A stretch of 14,040 bases of DNA, from contig CAAAJI010000311.1 in the NCBI GenBank assembly GCA_900642245.1, forward strand, positions 1 to 14,040, given 5' to 3'. Position 1 is the first letter of the stretch. Each line of letters opens with the position of its first letter. The notes below the pieces were generated by a model, which had not been told where the DNA came from, searched no databases, and saw only the letters and a program-made list of their open reading frames with translations. This document shows positions 1 through 8,868 of this stretch, in pieces. This DNA comes from Fragilaria radians (lineage: Eukaryota > Bacillariophyta > Fragilariophyceae > Fragilariales > Fragilariaceae). Made by a program: the position numbers and the translations under genes.

Positions 1-1337
1 CAGGCTCCCGTCAATGTTGATAATTCTAAAATAGTATCACATTCAAGATGTTGATCAACATAAACGAGAGCATCAGCCATCGTTAAACGACCCTCAGCAT
101 CGGTATTGATAACTTCAATAGTCTTCCCATTGGAAGCCGTGACGATATCCCCGGGTACTATGGCACGCTCATTAATCATATTCTCACAGGCTGCAATGAC
201 AAAATGAACTTGGACGTTGGGTGGTTTCAAGGATGCCAAGATGCTGGCAGCTCCCAAGATTGCTGCTGCACCACCGCAATCAAATTTCATCAATTCCATC
301 ATGGCGGTCTTAATGTTATACCCACCAGAATCATATAACAATCCCTTCCCAACAATACCCAATATCTTACTTTTGGTGTTCTTGCTCTTCTTATTACTAG
401 CGTTCCAACGAGGTGGTGTGTAGGTAAGGTGAATGAATTGTGGAGTCGTTTCCGAACCCCGTGCTACTGCCAAAAACGCTCCCATTCCACGTCTAGCACA
501 TTCTGTGGCATCCAAAACACGACAGGTCAACCTTCCTCCACTTTGAGCGGCAATATCCTTTGCCAGAGACGCTAGTGAATGAGAGTTGAGTGAATTATGT
601 GGAGCATTCACAATATCCTTGGCTAAGTAGATACCCTTTGCCACGATAGTTCCATGATGAATACCCTCGACTGCGGTAACCATATCGGACGTTGACGATG
701 TAATGAATTCGATGGAATGAATGGCCTGATTTTCTTCCTCGTCATTATTTTTACTTTTAAATCTCAAATCTCGATAAAGACCAGATAATATAGTGGATGT
801 ACATTCTGACCAAAATGTTTGTTCTGGATTTGTTTCGGTTGGCAACAATATCCCACAAGTCTTTGTCATTACACTACGGTCCTTGGAGGAAATGATGGAC
901 AAGACAGATTCAGCTACCTTACGTCCCATCTCACCATCGAATAGGTCCTCAGTGGAATGATGTTTCTTGGATGCTGGTAATTCTACAAGATGCAAATGAA
1001 TTGGCCGAGAGTCTGCCATGGTTGTCAAGTATTTTGTTTTTGTCTGTATCATATGCTGCAATAGGTCATCCCACGGTGTTGATAGGATTGACGTTAAGTT
1101 ATGAGTGTTGGTCGTATTGTGTGGAACGAGAATTATGAACATGTCATGATGATAGGTTGTCTCATTGTTGATGTCAATGGTACTGTTCGTAACTTTCAAC
1201 TGAGTGTTAAACATCGATGTTCTCTCCATGAACGAACTGGCACTCTCATATGTCCATATTGCTTGGTTTGGTATGTATCCATGAAATGCTTGGAAGAAGG
1301 AAACCAACAGTATACCTGAAAGCCAACAAGACTTCAT
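1..1337 (-). CDS. Leucyl aminopeptidase, peptidase family M17 (3' part beyond window)
   Basis: A zinc-type aminopeptidase that releases N-terminal residues from peptides. I read 445 residues from the ATG at 1337-1335 to the window edge without a break; an in-frame TGA lies 12 bases before this ATG, so the start is well fixed. The M17 metal and active-site set is complete: Lys331 in GKG, Asp336 and Lys343 in YDSGGYNIK, Asp353 in FDCGG, and Asp413, Glu415 and Arg417 in NTDAEGR. The last residues seen are the family STLTGA motif, so roughly the C-terminal quarter is missing. Compared with plant enzymes as I remember them, the loop between Lys343 and Asp353 is about three residues shorter. Unusually for M17, the N-terminus is hydrophobic (residues 5-17) with possible cleavage at QA|F, and residues 50-85 hold several N-X-S/T sequons. 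This suggests ER entry; plastid targeting is the alternative. It is transcribed divergently from the GH2 gene. Confidence 0.93.
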   Translation of the reverse strand, partial: MKSCWLSGILLVSFFQAFHGYIPNQAIWTYESASSFMERTSMFNTQLKVTNSTIDINNETTYHHDMFIILVPHNTTNTHNLTSILSTPWDDLLQHMIQTKTKYLTTMADSRPIHLHLVELPASKKHHSTEDLFDGEMGRKVAESVLSIISSKDRSVMTKTCGILLPTETNPEQTFWSECTSTILSGLYRDLRFKSKNNDEEENQAIHSIEFITSSTSDMVTAVEGIHHGTIVAKGIYLAKDIVNAPHNSLNSHSLASLAKDIAAQSGGRLTCRVLDATECARRGMGAFLAVARGSETTPQFIHLTYTPPRWNASNKKSKNTKSKILGIVGKGLLYDSGGYNIKTAMMELMKFDCGGAAAILGAASILASLKPPNVQVHFVIAACENMINERAIVPGDIVTASNGKTIEVINTDAEGRLTMADALVYVDQHLECDTILELSTLTGA

Positions 1338-1518
1338 TCTTTCGAATCACAAATGCCGCGATTTAAAAAGATCCAAACATTAATTGTGAACTAGTCTTGG
1401 TCCTAGTATCTTTGTAGGTAATGGCGCATATTTTTAGAGTAGTAATCGTTTAGTGGTCATTTTTCTAGTTTCATATCCAAAACTTGGTGTCAAGAAAACA
1501 AGATTTCCAGAACTTACA
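1338..1518. promoter_or_regulatory. Shared divergent promoter/5'-leader region
   Basis: These 181 bases separate the start codons of two divergently transcribed genes, the M17 aminopeptidase and the GH2 enzyme, so both promoters and both 5' leaders must fit here or overlap the opposite gene. I see AT-rich stretches (around 1371-1376 and 1430-1436) but no element I would name with confidence. An ATG at 1421 opens a 10-codon frame ending at 1453 and would be an upstream ORF if the GH2 transcript starts before it. The regulatory role is inferred from gene layout only. Confidence 0.45.
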
Positions 1519-4224
1519 ATGTACCTTGTTGCTTTCTGTTTGACGTTTGCAAGTCTTATTCTTGTCCTTCGTACATTCCAAGAATGGGCATTACGGAAGA
1601 AAAATCTTTATCGTAAACAGAACAATCATCATTTTCGACAATCGTATTCTTTGAACAAGAATTGGAAACAAAAATCATTTCAAAATGACATCCTCCAACG
1701 AAACTCAACGTATGAATTTCTGCCTCCCATGGAATGTTCACGATCCATGAATTCTGAATGTTGGAACGATTTGGATGATACAGACTGGAAGACTGTCAGA
1801 TTACCCCATGATTTTGTTATCGAATCAGAACACAATCAATCGACACAAGATAAGGATCATGGATTTTTCCATTTAGGAGTTTCTTGGTATAGAAAACGTT
1901 TCTCCAATCCTAATCATCAATACAAGTTATGGAGATTACACTTTGAGGGGTGTATGTGGCGCTGTCATGTATATTTAAATCAAATATACTTAGGTAACTC
2001 TACTACGGGATATCTACCATTTTGGTTCGATGTCAAACTCAATGACATTAATACATTGGTGGTTCTTGCCGATGCTACAAAACCAGATTCATGGTGGTAC
2101 GATGGTGGAGGTCTCTATCGAACTGTTCAATTAATTCCATGGAATGATATTCGCATTGTTCCCTACGGAGTTTACGTACCATCGCTTGTGACATCCAACA
2201 TTATCCCTGAAACTGAACAGCAGCCTGCTCGTGCCAATGCAAACATAATGGCATCTGTTGAAATTGAATGCCTTCATGGGTGTAAGGATACAATTATTGT
2301 TGTCTTTGAACTTATGGATGATACTGAAAAGATAGTTAATGTCAAGAAGATAACTCTTTCACCACCTCATTCAACCGAGGGAATTCTGCAAGTCACCTGT
2401 AACATGACCATCCAGAATGCCAAATTGTGGTCTATACGACATCCCTCATTATACTCAATGAGGACACTTGTATCTTCAGGAACCAAGGGCATATTTCTTG
2501 ATGAAGAGCAAACTACGATTGGTATTCGAAAACTTGATTGGGACCCTGATATGGGGTTCTTTTTGAATGATGAGAACATTAAAATTTTAGGAGTTGCCAA
2601 TCATCAGGATTTTGCTGGAGTGGGTGTGGCTGTACCAGATTCTCTACAATCCTATCGTGTGTCCAAAATTCAAGAATTAGGAGGCAATGCTTGGAGGACA
2701 GCGCACAATGCTCCAAACCCTGCATTATTGGATGCTACAGATCGTATGGGTATGCTTGTTTGGGATGAAAACCATCGAAATGGAGAAATCGAACATGCCA
2801 AGTTATTAGTGAGACGTGATCGTAATCATCCATCCATCATCATTTGGAGTATCTGCAATGAAATTCTGTGTGACTGTGGTGGAGGCGCTGCTAGTGAATT
2901 ATCCCTACAGCAAGCACGGGAAATCAAACGTGTCTTTCAGGAACACGATCCCTATGGACAACGCGTTGTCAGTGCCAATCAAAATGAATGGATCGTTGAA
3001 AATAACAGTCTCTTGGATTTGTTGGGATTTGATTACGCCACAGATGCCTATGATAGTTGGCATCAGATGATTCCAAATCGTCCTGCCATTAGTTCCGAAA
3101 CTAGCAGTGCCATCGGGGATCGTGGAGAATACGTCAATGATAAGGAACATGGACACGTCAGTGAATATGGTACCGAAACTGTGCCATGGGGACAAACCAC
3201 AGAAAAGGCATGGGGAGGGTACGACAAACAAAGTGCCACAAATCATATGGGAATCTTGACTCGAAACTTTGTGGCTGGAGGGTTTACTTGGACTGGCTTT
3301 GATTATAGAGGCGAACCAACACCATATGGCTGGCCGGATGTCTCGAGTCATTTTGGTATCTATGATATTGCTGGATTTGAGAAAGACAGAGTGGGATGGT
3401 ACAAAAGTTGGTGGCCACTGGAAGATAAAAAGAAATATCAATTACGACGATCAGAAATGAATCACTTGCACCTGTTTCCTCATTGGAATTGGGCAACTAC
3501 AAAGGAGGAGGTAGTTCAAAATCCCTACCTGACGCTAGTTCCGGATGGCATCGTGGAGGTTCGGGTTTACTCGAATGCTCCCGCTGTTGAACTATTTCGA
3601 AATGGAGTACCTGTGGGAGAATGCCGTGTCATGCCAAAATATGGGCATTTAGCTTGGAATGTTACATTTGTATCGGGTAATATAACAGCACGGTCCTACA
3701 ACTCCTGTGACGATAACAACAACAACAACAATAAAGTGATCCTCCAAGAAGTGGCACGTGTAACGACTGGCCCTCCCATAAAATTACATGCTACTTGGAG
3801 TGAGAAACAAAACTGGATAAATCATGCCAAGATTAGTGATGGTATCCAAGAAGATCAGGTGTTATTGATTCGAGTGGATATTGTAGATGCATCAGATCGA
3901 ATAGTTCCCCTCCCGAATGAATATCCAATCCTAGTAACATTTACCATCACGAGTTTCAATGGAATACTACTGGGGACAGGTAATGGTGACCCATCGGACG
4001 TTACCAATGACAAATCGCCTCATCGAAATGCCTATCATGGATCTGTATTGGGACTCATTCAGGCTACAATTGATAGTAGGAACAACAAAAGGAATTTCGA
4101 TCCTTTTGGCATGGATTCCTTTGAAAATGACTCTTTAGAGATTGTAGTGTCCTCTGATGGCTTTGAAGATGTCGTTATTCAATTACCGATACATACTGAT
4201 AGATATCGACAGCCTTCACTTTAA
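1519..4224 (+). CDS. Glycoside hydrolase family 2 enzyme, DUF4982-type (beta-galactosidase-like), secretory
   Basis: A retaining exo-beta-glycosidase by family; beta-galactosidase is likeliest because the layout matches bacterial GH2 enzymes with a DUF4982 module, but the substrate is not proven. The ATG at 1519 gives 901 residues in one exon; the frame is open back to a TAG at 1435 but has only a GTG (1453) before it. Order: hydrophobic leader 2-20; jelly-roll sugar-binding domain about 55-215 (residue 82 in WNDLDDTDW); Ig-like domain about 215-340; TIM barrel from about 343 with HQDF at 362; acid/base Glu448 in WSICNE; nucleophile Glu527 in ISSET; DUF4982 near 645-720 with FPHWNW (His655); a C-terminal beta domain with GNGDPSD. 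At least seven N-glycosylation sequons fit passage through the ER. Lack of introns and the bacterial-type domain order raise the possibility of old gene transfer. It converges with the Alb3 gene downstream. Confidence 0.93.
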   Translation: MYLVAFCLTFASLILVLRTFQEWALRKKNLYRKQNNHHFRQSYSLNKNWKQKSFQNDILQRNSTYEFLPPMECSRSMNSECWNDLDDTDWKTVRLPHDFVIESEHNQSTQDKDHGFFHLGVSWYRKRFSNPNHQYKLWRLHFEGCMWRCHVYLNQIYLGNSTTGYLPFWFDVKLNDINTLVVLADATKPDSWWYDGGGLYRTVQLIPWNDIRIVPYGVYVPSLVTSNIIPETEQQPARANANIMASVEIECLHGCKDTIIVVFELMDDTEKIVNVKKITLSPPHSTEGILQVTCNMTIQNAKLWSIRHPSLYSMRTLVSSGTKGIFLDEEQTTIGIRKLDWDPDMGFFLNDENIKILGVANHQDFAGVGVAVPDSLQSYRVSKIQELGGNAWRTAHNAPNPALLDATDRMGMLVWDENHRNGEIEHAKLLVRRDRNHPSIIIWSICNEILCDCGGGAASELSLQQAREIKRVFQEHDPYGQRVVSANQNEWIVENNSLLDLLGFDYATDAYDSWHQMIPNRPAISSETSSAIGDRGEYVNDKEHGHVSEYGTETVPWGQTTEKAWGGYDKQSATNHMGILTRNFVAGGFTWTGFDYRGEPTPYGWPDVSSHFGIYDIAGFEKDRVGWYKSWWPLEDKKKYQLRRSEMNHLHLFPHWNWATTKEEVVQNPYLTLVPDGIVEVRVYSNAPAVELFRNGVPVGECRVMPKYGHLAWNVTFVSGNITARSYNSCDDNNNNNNKVILQEVARVTTGPPIKLHATWSEKQNWINHAKISDGIQEDQVLLIRVDIVDASDRIVPLPNEYPILVTFTITSFNGILLGTGNGDPSDVTNDKSPHRNAYHGSVLGLIQATIDSRNNKRNFDPFGMDSFENDSLEIVVSSDGFEDVVIQLPIHTDRYRQPSL
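3715..3732 (+). repeat. AAC trinucleotide repeat coding poly-Asn
   Basis: Five AAC triplets and one AAT encode Asn733-738 of the GH2 protein, between the DUF4982 module and the C-terminal domain. The position suggests a flexible linker loop. Such in-frame triplet runs often vary in length between alleles. Confidence 0.85.
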
Positions 4225-4864
4225 TGTGCAGAGAATATTACAAAAAAAATTGCATTTCACTCACTTTTTAAGTGATGTCTATCTCAGTATTAAACTCTGG
4301 AATGCAACAAATGTGGCATACTCAAGATTGATAATATAGTTATAATGCTTGAAACAGAATTATGCAACGGAACGCTTTTTTCTACCAACTTAGTGATGCG
4401 GTATCATGTACTCTTTGAATTGATGCATCGATGAGTATTCAGCACGGATATGGAACCAATCCAACTTGGGCAAGATGGATAATTTATAGTTCATTTTTGA
4501 AACAGAAAAATCCAATGAAGCGATATTCACTTTATCAAAGTCATGCCACTATTTTAAAATTGGTCCATTGTATAGATATTGATGATATATGTCTGACGGT
4601 TTGTGTCAACTCTTCAGAATCCTAAATCAATCCTTTGGATGCTCAAAAGGAAAATCTTCTAAAACTGCTACGACTATGTTACTAGACTCAATGTGTGCTT
4701 TCCATTTCAAATAGAATGTGCGACTCAATGAAATCAACAATTTTTCGAACTTTGAATGAAGATATGTGTATGAGGAAATTAAGTTTTTAAGCTTATCAAT
4801 TGAAATCTTGCTTGTCCTGCCATTAGTCTTGTTAGCTTGCTAGATGTGATGTTAATAGAACCCT
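4225..4864. other. Intergenic region between convergent GH2 and Alb3 genes
   Basis: This 640-base stretch lies between two stop codons facing each other and must hold both 3' UTRs. An A-run begins near 4241 just after the GH2 stop, and AT-rich tracts occur throughout. Short open frames (for example 4431-4625 on plus) are no longer than chance allows and show no protein-like features. I see no tRNA-like arms, tandem repeats or other gene. Confidence 0.6.
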
Positions 4865-6201
4865 CTACGTTCGCTTCTTCTTCTTTTTCTTGCCTCGTTT
4901 TTTTGCGTCTTGTCCCATTCCACCTCCTAGTTCGTCATCCACTATTTCCGCATCAATTGATGTAATTGGTTTGATATCCGGATCGGACTCAAACACCGAA
5001 CTAAATCCAGCTGGCTTTTCTCTCATGGGAGGAGGAGCGAAAATGGATGAGGTAGTCGTGTCCAGAGTAGTTGCCGATGATGCCATGGCTACTGTTGCTG
5101 TCTTCATTTGATTCCGAATTAAGAGTGTAGTTGAAGTGGTAATGATATTGTTTGCCACCCAATAAATTCCAAGTGCCGATGGAACATTGAGAGAAAACCA
5201 ACCAATCATGAGGGGAAGAAACTTGAGAACGAAGGGAGATTCAGGTTTGGTTCCGTCCGGGCCTGGTTGAGGCTGCATAAGTTCCATGGAAAGGAATTGT
5301 GACAACACCAAGACAACAGGAAGTACCAAGTAAGCGCTTGTTTGCTCCCATCCCAAATGAGGTATGCCAGCTTCCCATCCCTTGAGGATCCAGTCGGACC
5401 CGTGGGCAGGATCGGCTCCATAGGTGGGTCCCTCCAGACTAGGCAAGAACAAGAAGGGTTCATCCAATGCATTGTCCTTGGCCAATGTGAGGACCGCACG
5501 ATACAGACCAATGAAAATTGGGATTTGAAGGAAGGATGGTAGACAACCAGCAAGTGGATTAACTTCATTGTCTCGATAAAGGTCAGCAATCTTTTGATTC
5601 ATAACATCAGGATTACTTTGATACATGGTTTGTATTTCTTTAATTTTCGGTTGAAGAGACTATGAAAATGAATCAGGCATTCATTAGTAAGTAAAAGAGA
5701 AATAGAAGAGAATATAGTCACAAATCATACCTGCATTTTGTTTGTGCTTTCAAGCTGTGTCTTGGTCAGAGGGAATGTCAATACCTTGATTAATGTTGTC
5801 ATGAGTAGAATACTAAGTCCCCAGGCGTTCGCCGTCATCCCCATGCCGACTAGTGACGAGTGGCAAAGCTTTAAGAGTCCTTCTATTGGAGCCTCCAGAA
5901 AACCAAACCAACCATTTCCAGATCCAGCAGCAGCAGCGGCATCTGTTGATGCCTCGACGACTCCATCGGGTGGTGAGGGAATGTTACTAGCAATATCCGT
6001 TGCAGCATCTACGGCTACTTGAAATGTCGACCAAGACGACGCAATAGGATTCGATAAGTCATGAAAATGAAATAAGGATGGATCCAAGCCAAAATTCAGC
6101 TTCGATAGAGATGCTCGATTGTGAAGTTGAATTGGAGTAAATGCTTCTGATGATGGTACGAGACACAACAACCACAGCAAATAAGAGTTGGTACACTTCA
6201 T
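4865..6201 (-). CDS. ALB3: Alb3/YidC/Oxa1-family thylakoid membrane protein insertase, two exons
   Basis: Inserts light-harvesting and other proteins into the thylakoid membrane. Exon 1 is 6201-5731, the intron 5730-5660 (71 bases, GTATGA...CATAG, phase 0) and exon 2 5659-4865, giving 421 residues. The join restores the family stretch ending KMQ|SLQPKIKEIQ, which fits plant ALB3 as I know it. Residues 1-20 form a signal peptide with cleavage SSEA|FTP, the diatom plastid-import motif, followed by a transit segment. The conserved WFGF (98-101) precedes membrane spans near 125-146, 196-217, 264-283, 300-316 and 318-336; the signature NPLAGCLP is at 191-198. The C-tail after 340 is only about 80 residues, with an acidic patch (393-400) and a terminal lysine/arginine cluster. 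The stretch is shorter than the plant tail that binds cpSRP43, which as far as I know chromist algae lack. Confidence 0.95.
5660..5730 (-). other. Spliceosomal intron of the Alb3 gene
   Basis: A 71-base intron in phase 0. The donor reads GTATGA after CAG, the acceptor ends TTTTCATAG, and a possible branch site TTACTAA lies about 30 bases before the acceptor. Removing it joins the two conserved halves of the insertase without a gap. Confidence 0.93.
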
Positions 6202-8433
6202 CTTTTGATGTATATCAATGGAGATATGTCGTGTGTCAGAATGTTCTATTGGATTACTCTCAATCTGCTATTATTTGTTGATGACGAAAAAGGCAATCCA
6301 AGTTTCTATTGTTTTTTCCACAAATCTCCTTGAACCGTCAGAAACTGACAATCTAGTGTCATTCCATCAAAACACTTGGCACATTTTCGATGGAACTCTC
6401 ACAGAGAAAAAAAATACTCAACTTTTCCCTTGGACTGACGCACTCCTCGTGTACGTTACTGTAAAACAAATCCAATCCCTTCAATCTACTAGTAGTACCC
6501 CAACACTATTTTCCCTTCGAAGGGGGGATCATTTTTTTTTTCGAGATGCCAGATTACTTTAAACTTGAACGATAGCTTTAGCAACAACTTTTGCGACAGA
6601 AGTAATTATTCCCCACTAGAAACTTGCAAGATTTTTTTGATTCCTGAATAAATCACTTTTTTCAAACTGTAGAATAATTCAGCATCCCACAAATGTTTGT
6701 TGACATTGAGCAACAATTGCATTTCCAAATGGACTTTGTTGCTGTTTTGTGTATGGAAGGCCAGAAACAATAAACTGGTGCTCACATATGTTGCTTGGAG
6801 GACAAATGAAACGAAAATCAAGATATTGAGAACTTGCCGTTGCTGTTTTGATTTTCTTGTCCTTCTTTGTTGCTCTGCAAGTCAGTCGATTTAGTATCAT
6901 GTTCCTTATCAGCATAACAAGTCTTGCATAACACTTCATTCTGTTTCTTCAAAAGAGCTATGAAGTGCTCCTCCAGGCTGAAGATGGTAAGGTTTCCTTC
7001 TTGTTGTTGGGAACTTTGAATCTTGACAACTGCCGACTCAAAGAGTTGTTGACCACCATAAGGATATTGTAACAACAATACTTGCCTTATTCAGGAAATG
7101 CCTGGATGGAAATATCAAGATTCACAAATGGAGAGGTTTTCGTCTTGAAAGTGATTACCAGAATAGTAAGATCACTTAATTGTTTTGCAGATGACTTGCT
7201 AGGCAATTCTGTAAGGTGAGAGCCGCAGATCTGCAAGTACAACTGGAGAGATTGGTTGGGTAAAGTGGCTTTACATGTCAATCATCTTTTTATTGAAGAC
7301 CAATGTATGACATTACATAGCACCATATGTAGATGCATGTATTTCCAAAGTTATACGCTTACTTTCAGTAATTGTAGAGCGACCAAAACTACATTAATTT
7401 GAATTGTCACAGTGGGATAAGGTTTGAGAATCATCTTGACACCAAGATAACTCAACCAATGACTTGCAAAACCCATAAAATACAAATTTTCCTTGCTTGC
7501 CATGCTGCAATTGGGGGGATAGCTATCCTCAAATACACCGGCACTAGTATTCGTGTATATAAAAACACAAAATCTCAAGAATAGTTTCGGTGAATTAGCA
7601 TCAAGACATTCCTTGTCCTTCAAAGGTGCAATTGAAAGCATTGCTCTGGAATACTCTTTTTCTTAAGTCTGATCTGGCCATGAGGAAAACACTGTCAGAA
7701 AGTGAATGCAATATGTGGTCCAACCCTCAATAATGAGCAAGCAATCCCAAATGGTGAAGAGTGCAGAAAAAAAGCAAAACTGCGGCAATAACAAAATGAC
7801 AGCACTTTACGAGTCAAACATGGTTAGTAGTCCTTCTTTGTTTTCATTGAGGGGTGAAAAAAGCTGCGTCTGGTTGAGAAATAGTAAACTTATTACAGCA
7901 GAATCAATTGGACAAAATACAAGCTAGAAAAAATAAAACTTGAACACAAATGAAATACAATAGTACCAAGATGATTAGACTCATCTCAAAAACGAAACTA
8001 CTTTATATCTTCTCGGATGTCTCATTCCATTCATCTACAAAGAAAAGAAGTAAAAATATGTGATGTGTTTTGCGGTGATTGGCAAAACAACCCAGTTGCA
8101 TGATGAATTGTAAATCGCATGAATTCCTTCAGGTCAGTGGATTCATTACGCGTTGATTCACTATTTTGTGCATGATTTATAAACTTCACAATTTTCTTTC
8201 TTAGACAAAAGACAGTATCTCTCCCCAAAATTTAAAATTGACAAAGTAAAGGATGACCTTACTCCATGAGGATTCTCGTTTTGACCACTTGTTCATCAGT
8301 CTACACATATTGTGGAGAGCGCAAGATGCACAAAATCTGTAACAAGTACTGTGGTAAATGTTACTATATATTTTTCTTTGGTTCGTTTCCAGTACACAAA
8401 ATCATCTCCTTTGACTTTTCATCATACATAACA
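6202..8433. other. Long intergenic stretch, no firm gene
   Basis: About 2.2 kb between the Alb3 start and the CMC2 start. It contains the upstream region and 5' UTR of both genes. Open frames such as 6218-6562 and 7706-7927 on plus have low-complexity, Ser/Lys-rich translations and no recognisable domain; their length is what chance gives in AT-rich DNA. An 11-base T-run lies near 6532. The block 6606-7641 on minus is listed separately as a possible gene. I see no tRNA, snRNA or transposon signature. Confidence 0.5.
6606..7641 (-). other. Patchwork of minus-strand open frames, possible spliced or decayed gene
   Basis: Five open frames tile this block almost end to end on minus in changing frames: 7641-7351, 7281-7087, 7078-6818, 6939-6679 and 6821-6606. 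The first starts with ATG and meets a good donor, GTAAGC at 7362, in phase 0. A pyrimidine-rich acceptor ending CTCTCCAG follows near 7233 and continues in frame. The piece near 7050-6850 has codons that look coding (many C- or G-ending) and a charged, helix-like translation. I cannot join all pieces with convincing splice sites and recognise no family. Expected chance frames in AT-rich DNA nearly reach these lengths, so this may be nothing. Confidence 0.25.
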
Positions 8434-8748
8434 ATGCACCCACCCTTGGATAGACCTCATCCAGATTGTCAAAATGAAATTAAAGCCCTTCGACATTGTC
8501 ATGAAACACGTCCGTTGTGGAAAATATGGGCTTGTAATGAAATCAAAGATGCACTGGATACGTGTTTCCGACTGGAAAAGGAAAAAATGTTGGTGGAAAT
8601 CAATAAGGACACACCCGCCATTCGTAAAGTCGAGGAAGAAACATTGGCCAATGCAAGGGGTAAAACAATGTCGTTTGAAGAATATCTGAAAACAGATCCG
8701 ACCTATCTATCTGAAGTTGAAAAGGAGAAAAGTCGAAATCCGAATTAA
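8434..8748 (+). CDS. CMC2: COX assembly mitochondrial protein 2-like, twin CX9C protein
   Basis: A small intermembrane-space protein of the Cmc family, needed for cytochrome c oxidase assembly or copper handling in yeast and animals. The 104 residues begin MHP, as in other CMC2 proteins, and carry a perfect twin CX9C motif: Cys12/Cys22 and Cys34/Cys44, with an 11-residue spacer. This helix-hairpin is oxidised by the Mia40 route, which explains the absence of a presequence. The charged tail (45-104) is longer than in the yeast and human proteins. I chose the ATG at 8434 over the in-frame ATG at 8266, because the extra 56 residues are Cys-rich, atypical and absent from the family. The gene ends 120 bases from the stop of cytochrome c1 on the other strand. 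Confidence 0.9.
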   Translation: MHPPLDRPHPDCQNEIKALRHCHETRPLWKIWACNEIKDALDTCFRLEKEKMLVEINKDTPAIRKVEEETLANARGKTMSFEEYLKTDPTYLSEVEKEKSRNPN

Positions 8749-8868
8749 ATGTAAGAAGAAATCTATCAAACTAGGGAACAATTGTAGATACTTGTCATTT
8801 GCAATTTAAAACCTTTACTACCGTGTGACTTTCTTCATCCTATTCAATTGAATACACGAATCTATCGT

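Noticed and set aside
1453..1518. GTG at 1453 as the start of the GH2 protein
   Set aside because: Nuclear genes start at ATG; the first in-frame ATG is at 1519 and directly precedes the hydrophobic leader.
2905..3441. 178-codon open frame antisense to the GH2 gene
   Set aside because: It is the mirror of a strongly conserved coding region; its translation is Ser/Ile/Phe-rich with no domain features.
6218..6562. 114-codon plus-strand open frame upstream of Alb3
   Set aside because: Its length is near what chance gives in AT-rich DNA, it overlaps the Alb3 promoter area, and its translation shows no recognisable domain or signal.
8266..8433. N-terminal extension of the CMC2-like protein from the in-frame ATG at 8266
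   Set aside because: It would add 56 atypical, Cys-rich residues; family members begin with MHP at the ATG I chose. It is more likely 5' UTR that happens to be open.
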